A stretch of 23,932 nucleotides of DNA, from positions 1 to 23,932 of the forward strand of contig JAVKFF010000045.1 in the NCBI GenBank assembly GCA_040226215.1, read 5' to 3'. This DNA comes from JAVKFF01 sp040226215. GTDB taxonomy: Bacteria > Pseudomonadota > Alphaproteobacteria > DSM-16000 > Inquilinaceae. The translations under genes were made by a program, and so were the position numbers. The notes under the pieces are model-generated. The model did no database searches, was not told the origin of the DNA, and worked only from the letters and a program-made list of their open reading frames with translations. Position 1 is the stretch's first letter, and each line of letters starts with the position of its first letter. Positions 16,594-23,833 of this stretch are shown piece after piece.

Positions 16594-16653
16594 GGCGCCT
16601 TCACGGCATCGAGAAGAACATCTTCCGCCCTCGCCGTCACCGGTGAAGGCGCC
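16594..16653 (-). promoter_or_regulatory. Nested inverted repeats in the ilvD leader
   Basis: An 11-bp perfect inverted repeat (GGCGCCTTCAC at 16594-16604, GTGAAGGCGCC at 16643-16653) encloses a smaller hairpin (GAAGA-ACA-TCTTC, 16613-16625). On the minus strand the loop carries a six-codon reading frame (MFFSMP) behind a GGAAG-like site. It could be a leader RNA controlling ilvD, a popZ 3' structure, or a degenerate mobile repeat. No branched-chain codon cluster is seen. Confidence 0.4.
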
Positions 16654-16744
16654 CCTGCAAGGGGGCCATGCGTAGGGACCGTCCAGGTCGAGGGCCGCGT
16701 CGCGCGCCGTGTCGCTGGTTCGCGAGGACCGGTCGCGCCCTGAG

Positions 16745-17482
16745 TCAGGAGGACGGCGAGGAGAGCCGCGCGATCTCGCGTTCGACGATGGACCGCACGA
16801 TCTGCGGCAGATGCTGGTCCAGCCATTGCCGCAGGACCGGGCGCAGGGCGCCGCGCACCAGATCCTCCAGGCTCTCGTCCTCGCCCACCTCCGGCCGGCC
16901 CCCCCTCGCGCCATGTGTCGACGCTTCCGCCAGCAGGTCGCCGAAGGCGCGGCTCACCGCCTGCCTGGTCGCCGCGGAGACGAGATCGGGCGAAGGTGCC
17001 GCCGGACCAGGACCGGCCTGATGCGACGAGGCGCCTGCGGTGGGCGCTGTGCCGGCCGGGGCAGTGGATGACGCCACGGGCGACTCCGTGGCCGACGCGG
17101 TGGATCTGGGCGCGCCTTCGGTATGCGGCCGCGGACGTCCGGGCTCGGCCGGCGGCGCCCGGCTGGTACGGGTCGCCGGCGGCGGGTCGAGCGGATCGGT
17201 CAGCAGCAATACGTCGTGGTGCCCGTTCGCGGTCTCTCCGCCGGCCGCGCGGGCGAAGCGGATGGTGCCTTCATGGGCTTGTCGATGGGAGGACTCCCCA
17301 TCGGACGGCGCCAGTTCGGACAGCACCAGCGGCTCGTCCTCGTCATCGTCCAGCGGGTCGAGCTCGACCTGGGGTTCCGACTGGCCCGAAGGCGCGGCCG
17401 GTCGCGCCGGCGTGTCCTCCGCGATGATCCTGCGGATCGAGGCCAGGATCTCATCGACCGATTGATCCTGTTGCGCTGCCAC
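16745..17482 (-). CDS. popZ: Polar organising protein PopZ (DUF2497)
   Basis: Cell-pole scaffold of 245 residues that tethers ParB-parS and recruits cell-cycle regulators in alphaproteobacteria. The N-terminal helix (SVDEILASIRRIIAED, 8-23) is the partner-binding region. A long acidic, Pro/Ser/Ala-rich disordered middle (about 24-165) follows. The C-terminal helices (LEDLVRGALRPVLRQWLDQH, then LPQIVRSIVEREIARL) form the oligomerisation module. The start is GTG with GGGAGAG at good spacing. tolC lies upstream on the same strand after about 107 bases. ilvD follows where I would expect valS in many relatives. Confidence 0.9.
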   Translation of the reverse strand: MAAQQDQSVDEILASIRRIIAEDTPARPAAPSGQSEPQVELDPLDDDEDEPLVLSELAPSDGESSHRQAHEGTIRFARAAGGETANGHHDVLLLTDPLDPPPATRTSRAPPAEPGRPRPHTEGAPRSTASATESPVASSTAPAGTAPTAGASSHQAGPGPAAPSPDLVSAATRQAVSRAFGDLLAEASTHGARGGRPEVGEDESLEDLVRGALRPVLRQWLDQHLPQIVRSIVEREIARLSSPSS

Positions 17483-17589
17483 TTAAACTCTCCCGGCCAA
17501 ACCTCAGCAATCAGTAGATTTTCTACACTACGCCACTTGCCACGACCGGTAAAGCCGCCTCGGAATCACGCGCGCGTCAGAAGGGCGGC

Positions 17590-18951
17590 TCACTGGATGG
17601 ACGTGCCGATCCAGGCATTGCGCGCCCGGTCATAGTCGGGCCCGAAGGTGTAGAGGTTGACCGGCAGGCCAAGATCGCGGGCGGTGAGTTGGCCGACCGC
17701 CGCGAGCAGACCGTAGGCGGCAACCACCTGGTCGCGCTGGGCCTGTACCAGGTTGACCCGCGCGGTCAGCAATTCCTGCTCGGCGTCGAGCACGTCGAGA
17801 ATGGTGCGCGATCCCACCTGCGCTTCCTGACGCACGCCCTCAAGCGCGATGGCCGCTGCCCGCACCTGAGCGTTGAAGGACTCGATCGCGGCCTGGGCGG
17901 TCTGAAGGGCTTCCCACGCGGAGATCGCCTGGGCCGTGACGAGCCGGCGCGCCTCGTCGATCTCGATGCGCCGCTGCGAGGCGGTGAAGCGCTGCTCGCG
18001 TACCTGGCTCGAGGCGAGTCCGCCCTGGTAGAACTGCCAGGTCATCTGCAGGGTGATGGAGGCCGAGGTACGGCTGTCCACCGTATCGGACGGCCATTCG
18101 GTGTGTCGCGCCTCGCCGGCGATGGAGAAGCGGGGCAGCAGGCTGCCCTCGGCGACGTCGATCTGCTCGATGGCGGCGCGTTCGAAGAACTCCGCGGCGA
18201 TGACACTGGGGCTAGCCGCCTCGGCCATGACCACCGCCTCCTCCAGCGAGGTCGGCAAGCCGGTCGGCAGGCTGGGTGCGGTCAAGGCGACGGGGTTGGC
18301 ACCGACCACCTGCGCGAACACCGCCTCCGAGCCGCGCAGCAGGCCTTCCGCCTGCACGATGGAGGCCTGCGCACCGGCGACCCGCGATTCCGCCTGGCTG
18401 ACATCGGTGCGCGTCACCTCGCCGACCTCGAAGCGGTCGCGCGCCGCCTGCAACTGCTGGCGCAGCACGGCCTGATTGTTGATCGCGAGATCGAGCAGGG
18501 CCCGGTCGCGTACCACGTTCATATAGGCGGAGACGGCGTCCAGCAGCACCGACTGCTCGGTCGCCAGATACTGCGCCCGGGCCGCCTGGATACCGAACTC
18601 CGCGGCGTCGACATTGCTCTCGCGGCTGAAATCGTAGAGCGGTTGCTCGACGCGGATGCCGATCGAGGCCGGATTGATCTCCTCGTCGCCGGACCCGATC
18701 GGCGTGTCGGTGTAGGTCACCTGGCCGCTGACGCTAGCGTCGGCCGAAACCGACGGACGATAGGCTGACAGCGCCTGGGCGATCGCTTCGTTGCTCGCCC
18801 GCAGGCTCTCGCGCTGCGCCGCCAGGGTCGGGTTGGTCGAATAGGTGCTGGCCAGCGCGTCGGTCAGCGTCTGCGCGCGCGCCGCCGGATCGACCCCCAG
18901 GAAAAGCGCGAGAACGCCCAGGGCGGAAAGCCATTGCCGACGGAACGTCAT
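17590..18951 (-). CDS. tolC: TolC-family outer-membrane channel
   Basis: Outer-membrane exit duct for type I secretion and efflux pumps, about 453 residues. The start is ATG 18951, with AGAGGG upstream and a signal peptide (MTFRRQWLSALGVLALFLG, cleavage likely after ARA). The frame is open to 19122, but the added 57 residues look noncoding. Two OEP repeats are visible, one around LDAVSAYMNVVRDRALLDLA and one ending TILDVLDAEQELLTARVNL. The C-terminal AYGLLAAVGQLTARDLGLPV is typical. No adaptor or ABC partner is nearby, so it probably serves several transporters. Confidence 0.93.
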   Translation of the reverse strand: MTFRRQWLSALGVLALFLGVDPAARAQTLTDALASTYSTNPTLAAQRESLRASNEAIAQALSAYRPSVSADASVSGQVTYTDTPIGSGDEEINPASIGIRVEQPLYDFSRESNVDAAEFGIQAARAQYLATEQSVLLDAVSAYMNVVRDRALLDLAINNQAVLRQQLQAARDRFEVGEVTRTDVSQAESRVAGAQASIVQAEGLLRGSEAVFAQVVGANPVALTAPSLPTGLPTSLEEAVVMAEAASPSVIAAEFFERAAIEQIDVAEGSLLPRFSIAGEARHTEWPSDTVDSRTSASITLQMTWQFYQGGLASSQVREQRFTASQRRIEIDEARRLVTAQAISAWEALQTAQAAIESFNAQVRAAAIALEGVRQEAQVGSRTILDVLDAEQELLTARVNLVQAQRDQVVAAYGLLAAVGQLTARDLGLPVNLYTFGPDYDRARNAWIGTSIQ

Positions 18952-19044
18952 GTTTTGATCCCTCTGTCCACCGCAAGGGGCCGGCGCGGAGGCGGTATGA
19001 AGCAAACGCCGCAACCTACGGAATCTGAACTCTTTCGCCAATCG

Positions 19045-19058
19045 TATTGCGCACAATA
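19045..19058 (-). promoter_or_regulatory. Interrupted palindrome over a possible tolC promoter
   Basis: TATTG and CAATA flank four bases in the gap before tolC. On the minus strand TATTGT could be a -10 box with TCGACA about 19 bases upstream. The palindrome would then overlap the -10, as expected of a repressor operator. Spacing is long and no regulator gene is adjacent. Confidence 0.25.
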
Positions 19059-19122
19059 TGACGGCCGGGCGGGCCGTTGTCGACGGTGCTTTTGTCGATC
19101 GCCCCCTACGTGAATCCGCCAC

Positions 19123-19779
19123 CTAGAACTCGAATTCCGGCACCGGTTCGAAGCCCGGCAGGATCGGCGTATTGGCATCGAACAGGATGCGATGGCTGAT
19201 GGTGTCGCCGGTCTTCAGATAGAGGACTGCCCGCCCCACGGCGCCGGGCTGGCGAACCACCGTGACCAGCCGGCCACCATCGCCGAGTTGCCGGAACAGC
19301 CGGTCGGGCACGGCGCTCACCCCGCCTTCGATGACGATGACGTCATAGGGAGCCTGGGAGGGATAGCCCTCCTCCAGCGTGCCCTCGACGATGGCGGCAT
19401 TGTCAACGCCCAGTTCGGCGAGGTTCTTGGTCGCCTCGTTGGCGAGATCCTTGCGCGTCTCCACCGCCACCACCGTATCGGCGACGCGCGCGATGATGGC
19501 GGTCGAGTAGCCGCGCGTGCAGCCGATGTCGAGCACCACGTCGCCCTGGCCGATCCTGGCTTCCTGCAGCAGACGGGCGAAGATCATCGGCTCCATCAGG
19601 AAGCGGCCATGGCCGAGCGGGATGTCCTCGTCCACATAGGCGATGCCGCGGACCGCCTTGGGCACGAACAGCTCGCGCGGGATCTCCCTGAATGCGGCGA
19701 TCAGCGCGGCGTCGGTAACGCGGTTGGTGCGGATCTGTCCGTCGACCATGTTGGCGCGGGCGGTGGCGTAGTCGGTCAT
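19123..19779 (-). CDS. PIMT-family methyltransferase-like protein beside tolC
   Basis: A 218-residue paralogue of protein-L-isoaspartate methyltransferase. The fold-typical N-terminus (ARANMVDGQIRTNRVTD) and a Rossmann core are visible. Two key motifs differ from the canonical pcm at 1351-2025: the SAM loop reads LDIGCTRGY instead of LEIGTGSGY, and the substrate motif GQTISQP is replaced by GHGRFLMEP. Proteins of this kind commonly precede tolC in alphaproteobacteria and have no clear function. The start is ATG 19779; the open frame upstream to 19908 is noncoding. tolC starts 171 bases after the stop. Confidence 0.85.
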   Translation of the reverse strand: MTDYATARANMVDGQIRTNRVTDAALIAAFREIPRELFVPKAVRGIAYVDEDIPLGHGRFLMEPMIFARLLQEARIGQGDVVLDIGCTRGYSTAIIARVADTVVAVETRKDLANEATKNLAELGVDNAAIVEGTLEEGYPSQAPYDVIVIEGGVSAVPDRLFRQLGDGGRLVTVVRQPGAVGRAVLYLKTGDTISHRILFDANTPILPGFEPVPEFEF

Positions 19780-19922
19780 GGGGGCGTCGATCCCGAGGAA
19801 CTGGTGCCTGGTGGTCCGGCGTCGCCGCAGCCGGTGCCGGCCAGCCACGCGCCTCGCCCCGCTGTATAGCGTTCCCGTCCGGCGTCGACAATGGCGGCGG
19901 AGACGCATCTCCGGTCGGCAGC

Positions 19923-20000
19923 GGCAGGTCGTACCGGGAGGTCACACCGGCAGTCCATACCGACAGGCCGTACCGGCAGTTCGTACCGGCAATCCGCATG
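19923..20000 (+). repeat. 13-bp minisatellite, six units
   Basis: Six tandem units of exactly 13 bases follow an approximate consensus GGCAGGTCGTACC. The first five end in (T/C)ACC preceded by G, C or A. Units are diverged (2-5 changes each), so the array is not fresh. It lies between the methyltransferase gene and tRNA-Cys. Confidence 0.85.
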
Positions 20001-20059
20001 GCGGTCGACAACGGCGGTCGGCTCCGCCCAACCGCGCTGACGATCGCTTCCGCCCTTGC

Positions 20060-20089
20060 TTGACCGGCCGGGTCCGGCCCAGCTATAGG
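20060..20089 (+). promoter_or_regulatory. Candidate promoter for tRNA-Cys
   Basis: TTGACC (20060-20065), an 18-base spacer and TATAGG (20084-20089) match the housekeeping sigma-factor pattern well. The tRNA begins about 145 bases after the expected start, leaving a 5' leader to be trimmed by processing. Confidence 0.5.
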
Positions 20090-20239
20090 ACGGCGACCGG
20101 GAGCGGGCTCACCACCCGCCGGAGAGGACACGGTTCCGTCCCCGACGGTGGCATCTCTCGGCTGGATATCTGGACGATCGCCCGGATGATCCCGGGTGCT
20201 CCCCTGCGGCGGTTTTCCGCCGTCAGGCGGCCGACAGGC

Positions 20240-20313
20240 GGCGCGATGGCAGAGTGGTGATGCAAGGGACTGCAAATCCCTGTACACCGGTTCGATTCCG
20301 GTTCGCGCCTCCA
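20240..20313 (+). tRNA. tRNA-Cys (anticodon GCA)
   Basis: A full cloverleaf of 74 bases with the encoded CCA end. The acceptor stem GGCGCGA pairs with TCGCGCC. The anticodon stem AGGGA/TCCCT encloses loop CTGCAAA with anticodon GCA. The T arm CCGGTTCGATTCCGG is canonical, and the discriminator base is U, as expected for cysteine. Confidence 0.97.
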
Positions 20314-20415
20314 TCTCCCCAGACCGATCATATCCGCCATCCGCAGCAGGCCATTGGCCGCTCCAGCCCCCGTCCCCGGGCCCTCAGCGTTGCCGACACG
20401 CTGCCAAAAGAGGGC

Positions 20416-20444
20416 TGGAAACCTGCCGGTCGCTTTGCTATACA
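20416..20444 (+). promoter_or_regulatory. Candidate promoter for tRNA-Asn
   Basis: TGGAAA (20416-20421), a 17-base spacer and TATACA (20439-20444) lie about 40 bases before tRNA-Asn. The -10 box is good and the -35 is moderate. Confidence 0.45.
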
Positions 20445-20482
20445 CCCGCCGCGCAACCGGCCAGACCCGGATGCCCAGGTGT

Positions 20483-20558
20483 TCCCCGGTAGCTCAGTTG
20501 GTAGAGCAGGTGACTGTTAATCACCGGGTCGGCGGTTCGAGCCCGTCCCGGGGAGCCA
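20483..20558 (+). tRNA. tRNA-Asn (anticodon GTT)
   Basis: A 76-base cloverleaf with CCA encoded. The acceptor stem TCCCCGG pairs with CCGGGGA and the discriminator is G. The D arm is AGCTCAGTTGGTAGAGC, the anticodon stem GGTGA/TCACC encloses CTGTTAA, and the T arm holds GGTTCGAGCC. Phage-type genes begin directly after it, so its 3' half is a likely integration target. Confidence 0.97.
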
Positions 20559-20625
20559 TTAAAACCCTCAAATATCAAGGACTTACGAACGTCCCCGTCG
20601 CCCTTGGCACCTCAGTTTCCAGCAC

Positions 20626-20645
20626 GGGGGAACGTTTGGGGGAAC
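20626..20645 (+). repeat. Paired GGGGGAAC direct repeats beside tRNA-Asn
   Basis: GGGGGAAC occurs at 20626-20633 and 20638-20645, a 12-base period, within 90 bases of the tRNA 3' end. Such spacing next to a tRNA could be an arm-type site for a recombinase or a regulator site. No binding protein can be named. Confidence 0.5.
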
Positions 20646-20686
20646 ACCAGCCGCTAGCTCCCGCCCCTCCGCAGAAGGAGGGACGC

Positions 20687-21250
20687 ATGGCGAAGAAGCG
20701 CCGGGGAAAGGCTCGTCAGGGAAAGATTCGGTCCGTCGAGTTGCCCATGCTGCCCACCTATGAGCGGCTGCGGCACGCTGAGCAGGGCGCCCAGGTCGAG
20801 GTCGCGACCGAAGTCGAGGGGCGCTATGCCCACGCCCGGCGGATGATGTCGACGGTCGAGACGTTGACCAAGCGCGGCCGGCTCGATAGCCGCCAATTGG
20901 ATGCCAGCGAGCGGCTTGCATCCGACTACGCCATTTTCGTGCAAGCCGGCATCAAGGCGAAAGACCTGACCGGGCGCGTCGGCGGCACCGACTGCGGCAG
21001 CTCCTACCTACCGGATCTGGTGCTTGAAGCCACACGCCGATACAAGGCGGTGATGGAAGCCATCGGCGATGACAGGGCGCGCCGCATGCTCCAGCTTGTC
21101 GTCTGCGAGGATCAGACGGTCAGCGATGCGTCTCGCGTCCTGCGGATCAGGAACGGCACCGGAACCTTCATTCTAGGTGCTGGCTTGGACATCGTGGCGG
21201 AGTGGTTTGAAAAATATCGCCGGCAGGCCTCCACCCGCTTCCCACGGTAG
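20687..21250 (+). CDS. Small phage-type protein with DUF6456-like C-terminus
   Basis: A 187-residue basic protein of unknown function. The start at ATG 20687 is set by a strong AAGGAGGG ribosome site. The longer open frame upstream runs through tRNA-Asn and is not real. The N-terminus is Lys/Arg-rich (MAKKRRGKARQGKIR). The segment KRGRLDSRQLDASERLASDY and the C-terminal helices (VSDASRVLRIRNGTGTFILG, then AEWFEKYRR) recall the DUF6456 family of alphaproteobacterial and phage proteins, probably with a helix-turn-helix. The family match is from memory. The position next to tRNA-Asn and near a tail gene suggests a phage regulator or packaging helper. Confidence 0.75.
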   Translation: MAKKRRGKARQGKIRSVELPMLPTYERLRHAEQGAQVEVATEVEGRYAHARRMMSTVETLTKRGRLDSRQLDASERLASDYAIFVQAGIKAKDLTGRVGGTDCGSSYLPDLVLEATRRYKAVMEAIGDDRARRMLQLVVCEDQTVSDASRVLRIRNGTGTFILGAGLDIVAEWFEKYRRQASTRFPR

Positions 21251-21282
21251 GCCGTACTAGATATAGTGATAGCGCACAGTAG

Positions 21283-21319
21283 CAGACACCAGATGGCAGG
21301 CTACGCCATCTGGTGTCTG
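21283..21319. terminator. Perfect 15-bp inverted repeat between phage genes
   Basis: CAGACACCAGATGGC and its exact complement are separated by a 7-base loop. It lies 33 bases after the stop of the preceding plus-strand gene and 61 before the HNH start. There is no T-run on either strand. It may act as a terminator, a protein-binding site, or an RNA processing hairpin. Confidence 0.6.
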
Positions 21320-21379
21320 GGTCCCTGTGCCGCAGCAGGCGAATGCTGCGATTCTTCAACCGCATAGGGAAGCGGAAAA

Positions 21380-21655
21380 ATGAACGACCTGTGGAGCCCT
21401 GGCAAGGGCAATTCTCTCGTGATCGAAGTCTGGCAGAAGGGGCGCTTAGCGTTCGCGGACCCGTCAGGGCAGCGTTTTCGCCTTGACGATTACGGGAATA
21501 CCATCCAGTTCGACGCCTACGGCGACCGGAACCATCTCTATGGATGGGAGATTGATCACATCGTGCCGACAGTGATGGGCGGCGGCGATGAGTTGAGCAA
21601 TCTCCGTCCGCTCTGGTGGGCCGCGAACACTGGGCGCAACGCGTTCTTGAAGTAA
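21380..21655 (+). CDS. Small HNH-type nuclease-like protein
   Basis: A 91-residue protein. The C-terminal half carries an HNH signature: GWEIDHIVP with His60, the Gly-rich MGGGDELSNLRPL with Asn74, and a final Asn83 in the third position. The N-terminal half (WSPGKGNSLVIEVWQKG, then DAYGDRNHLYGWEIDH) resembles stand-alone HNH proteins of about 90 residues in bacteria and phages. The residue before the last helix, often His, is Trp here, so activity is uncertain. A GGGAAG site precedes the ATG. It is convergent with the tape-measure gene, 45 bases from its stop. Confidence 0.82.
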   Translation: MNDLWSPGKGNSLVIEVWQKGRLAFADPSGQRFRLDDYGNTIQFDAYGDRNHLYGWEIDHIVPTVMGGGDELSNLRPLWWAANTGRNAFLK

Positions 21656-21700
21656 GCATCACGGCGTGGCGAGGCAGGGCTGATCCTTTCCTCGCCACTC

Positions 21701-23824
21701 CTACCGCATCCGCCGGTTCCGCTGCGCCTCGCCCGTCGTCTGCACGATCAGCGCCGGCAGTTCCCGCGTAAGGCCGTCCAGCCTCCGCTCCACCCGCGCC
21801 AGGCCAGCCGCATCGGCCCCCGTTGCGTCGATGTTGATGGTGACGGGCGCATTGATGCTGCCGCCACCGGCCCCAGCCCGCTCGCTGCCGTTGGGGATGA
21901 TGCGCCCCGGCACGTTCGGCACGAAGACTTCGGGACCCCGCTCGCCGACCGTGTACCAGCGGCTCGGGTCTACCGGGCCGCCAGATGCCTTGAAGCCGCC
22001 GAACTTACCGAAGCCGCCTGCCAGCCCACTTATCGCCCCGCCGAAGATGGCCGAGAGGAAGCCACCAAAGCCGCCCTTGCCGCCACCGCCAAACAACCCG
22101 CCACCACTCCCGAGACCGCTAAGCGTCTGCGAGAGCGCCTGCGCGAGGGGCTGCAGGATGGTGATTTCGATGATCATGTCAGCCAGCCGCTGGGCAAGCC
22201 GCGCCAGGGCGTCCTCAGCGCTCACTGATCCACTGACCAGGTCGGAGAAGGCATCGGTGATGGCACCGCCGGCTTCGTTGGCCCATGAGGGAATTTCCGC
22301 GCCCAGGCCGTTGATATGCTCCTGCGCCAGGGCGAACTGCTCGGCGGAGATGGTGCCGGCATCGTATCGCGCCTGCAGGATCGCCAGCGCCTCGTTGTAA
22401 AGCTCGGTTCCATCGACACCCGCCGCCAGCGCCTCGTTGACGAGTGTCTGGACTTCTTCGGCCCGCTCCAGCTGCTCGTTCAAAGCGACCATCTCGGCCG
22501 CCAGTCCGGGGATAGCGGCGCGCGCCGCATCCGTCAGCTCGCCCTGCATGGCGAGGCGCGACATCCACTCGGCCTCCAGTTCGGCGACGCGCTGCAACGT
22601 CGGGTCGAGTTCCTGGAGCGCTTCGGCGCGCTGGCGGATCAGGTCAATCTCGTATTCCAGCCGGTTGACGAATTCGGCGCCCCGATCGCGGTCGGCCGTG
22701 CTGCCCCCGCCTCCGGCGCTGCTGCCGCCGGGCATCGGAATGTCGATAGGTGTCGGCGCCGCCGGCAGACTGAAACCCTCCATGCCTTCGGGCAGCGTCG
22801 CGAAGGCGTTGATAGCGTTCAGGGCATCGGCCGCGCTGGTCAGGTTGGTGCCGTGCGCCCGGTTATATTGCGTCATGGCCAGGCGGAAGGCCTCGGCCGC
22901 TTCGTCGGTGTCCTGGCGCTCCTGCACCGCGCGTTCGAGATTGTTGTAGGTCATCATCAGGTTTTCGGCCGCAAGCTCGCGAACCCCGCCCGCGTTCCGG
23001 CCGCCCTCGACGATGCTCCAGAACTCGGAAAGATAGCTCGATGCGGTGCGGATCGTCTGGACGAAGGCGGAGATGATCGGCGCCAGGTCGACGAAGGCCT
23101 GCGCCAGGTCGGTGTTCAGCGACGTGCTCAACCGCGTGACTTCCGCGTCGAGGGCGGCCATCTCGTCGACCTGCTCGTTGGTCAGGATGCCAGCCTCGCG
23201 CGCGGCGCGTGCGAATTCGTCCATGCCTTCAGAGCCGCGGGCGAGCACGTTGACAAGAGCCGCGCCCTCGCTGTCGAAGGCGCGCACGGCCAGCCTCAGC
23301 TGCTCCTGCGTGCTGCCGGCATTCGCGGTCGCGTCGGCATAGTCGCGCAGCACGGCCATGATGGGCCGCATGGAGCCGTCGGCGTTGCGGATGGCGATGC
23401 CATAGTCCTCCAGCACCTGGCGCAACTCGCCCGTTCCCTGCGCCGCCTCGCCGACGCGACGGGTGAAGCGCTGGAGGGCGGTGTCGGCCTGGCCGGCGGT
23501 GATGTTCGCCGCGTCCTCTGCCGCAAAGCGGAACTCCTGCAACTGCTCGGCAGTGACGCCGATCCGACGCGACGCGACGTCCATGGCGTCGGCGAATTCG
23601 ACTGCCCGACGCGCGCCCTGGACGAACACGGCCAGCGACAGAGGCGCGATGAAGCGGCGCAGGGCGGCGCCGGCTCCATCGAACGACCGATGAAGGCGGC
23701 TCATCCGCTGGTCGACCTGCCGGCCGAAGCGGTCCATCGACTGCTGCGCGCCACGCATGCTTTGTTCGAAGCGCTGGGCGTTGGCGGTGATCTGGACTTC
23801 CAGCGGGTCGTGTGCGTTTGCCAT
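21701..23824 (-). CDS. Phage tail tape-measure protein
   Basis: Structural protein of 707 residues that sets tail length in siphophage-type tails. The N-terminus (VQITANAQRFEQSMRGAQQS) and long helical middle are typical. A hydrophobic Gly-rich segment (about 590-630, GGFLSAIFGGAISGLAGGFG) is followed by the family hallmark WYTVGERGPEVFVPNVPGRI near the C-terminus. The start ATG has an AGGAG site. At roughly 1.5 angstrom per residue it would imply a tail near 100 nm (family rule, my estimate). The frame is intact. Distal tail genes expected after it are not present. Confidence 0.9.
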   Translation of the reverse strand: MANAHDPLEVQITANAQRFEQSMRGAQQSMDRFGRQVDQRMSRLHRSFDGAGAALRRFIAPLSLAVFVQGARRAVEFADAMDVASRRIGVTAEQLQEFRFAAEDAANITAGQADTALQRFTRRVGEAAQGTGELRQVLEDYGIAIRNADGSMRPIMAVLRDYADATANAGSTQEQLRLAVRAFDSEGAALVNVLARGSEGMDEFARAAREAGILTNEQVDEMAALDAEVTRLSTSLNTDLAQAFVDLAPIISAFVQTIRTASSYLSEFWSIVEGGRNAGGVRELAAENLMMTYNNLERAVQERQDTDEAAEAFRLAMTQYNRAHGTNLTSAADALNAINAFATLPEGMEGFSLPAAPTPIDIPMPGGSSAGGGGSTADRDRGAEFVNRLEYEIDLIRQRAEALQELDPTLQRVAELEAEWMSRLAMQGELTDAARAAIPGLAAEMVALNEQLERAEEVQTLVNEALAAGVDGTELYNEALAILQARYDAGTISAEQFALAQEHINGLGAEIPSWANEAGGAITDAFSDLVSGSVSAEDALARLAQRLADMIIEITILQPLAQALSQTLSGLGSGGGLFGGGGKGGFGGFLSAIFGGAISGLAGGFGKFGGFKASGGPVDPSRWYTVGERGPEVFVPNVPGRIIPNGSERAGAGGGSINAPVTINIDATGADAAGLARVERRLDGLTRELPALIVQTTGEAQRNRRMR

Positions 23825-23833
23825 GTATTGCTC

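Larger units (their letters stand above)
19780..20239. other. 460-base noncoding stretch before tRNA-Cys
   Basis: No gene is supported here. It holds a 13-bp minisatellite (19923-20000), a pair of similar 20-base blocks in the same orientation (GTCGACAA cores at 19881-19900 and 20001-20020) flanking it, a tRNA promoter candidate (20060-20089), and a small CGGCGG/CCGCCG hairpin near 20206-20221. Confidence 0.7.

Noticed and set aside
14915..16675. A 586-codon plus-strand open frame opposite ilvD
   Set aside because: Antisense shadow of ilvD with repetitive Arg/Gly/Asp composition and no recognisable motif.
19923..20000. CRISPR or origin iterons
   Set aside because: The 13-base units are contiguous without spacers, and no replication initiator gene is adjacent.
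20354..20686. In-frame extension of the phage-type gene upstream through tRNA-Asn
   Set aside because: It translates the tRNA itself. The strong ribosome site at 20675-20682 sets the start at 20687.
20559..21700. Integrase gene or remnant next to tRNA-Asn
   Set aside because: I searched the reading frames by eye for the tyrosine-recombinase R-H-R-Y pattern and for serine-recombinase motifs and found none.
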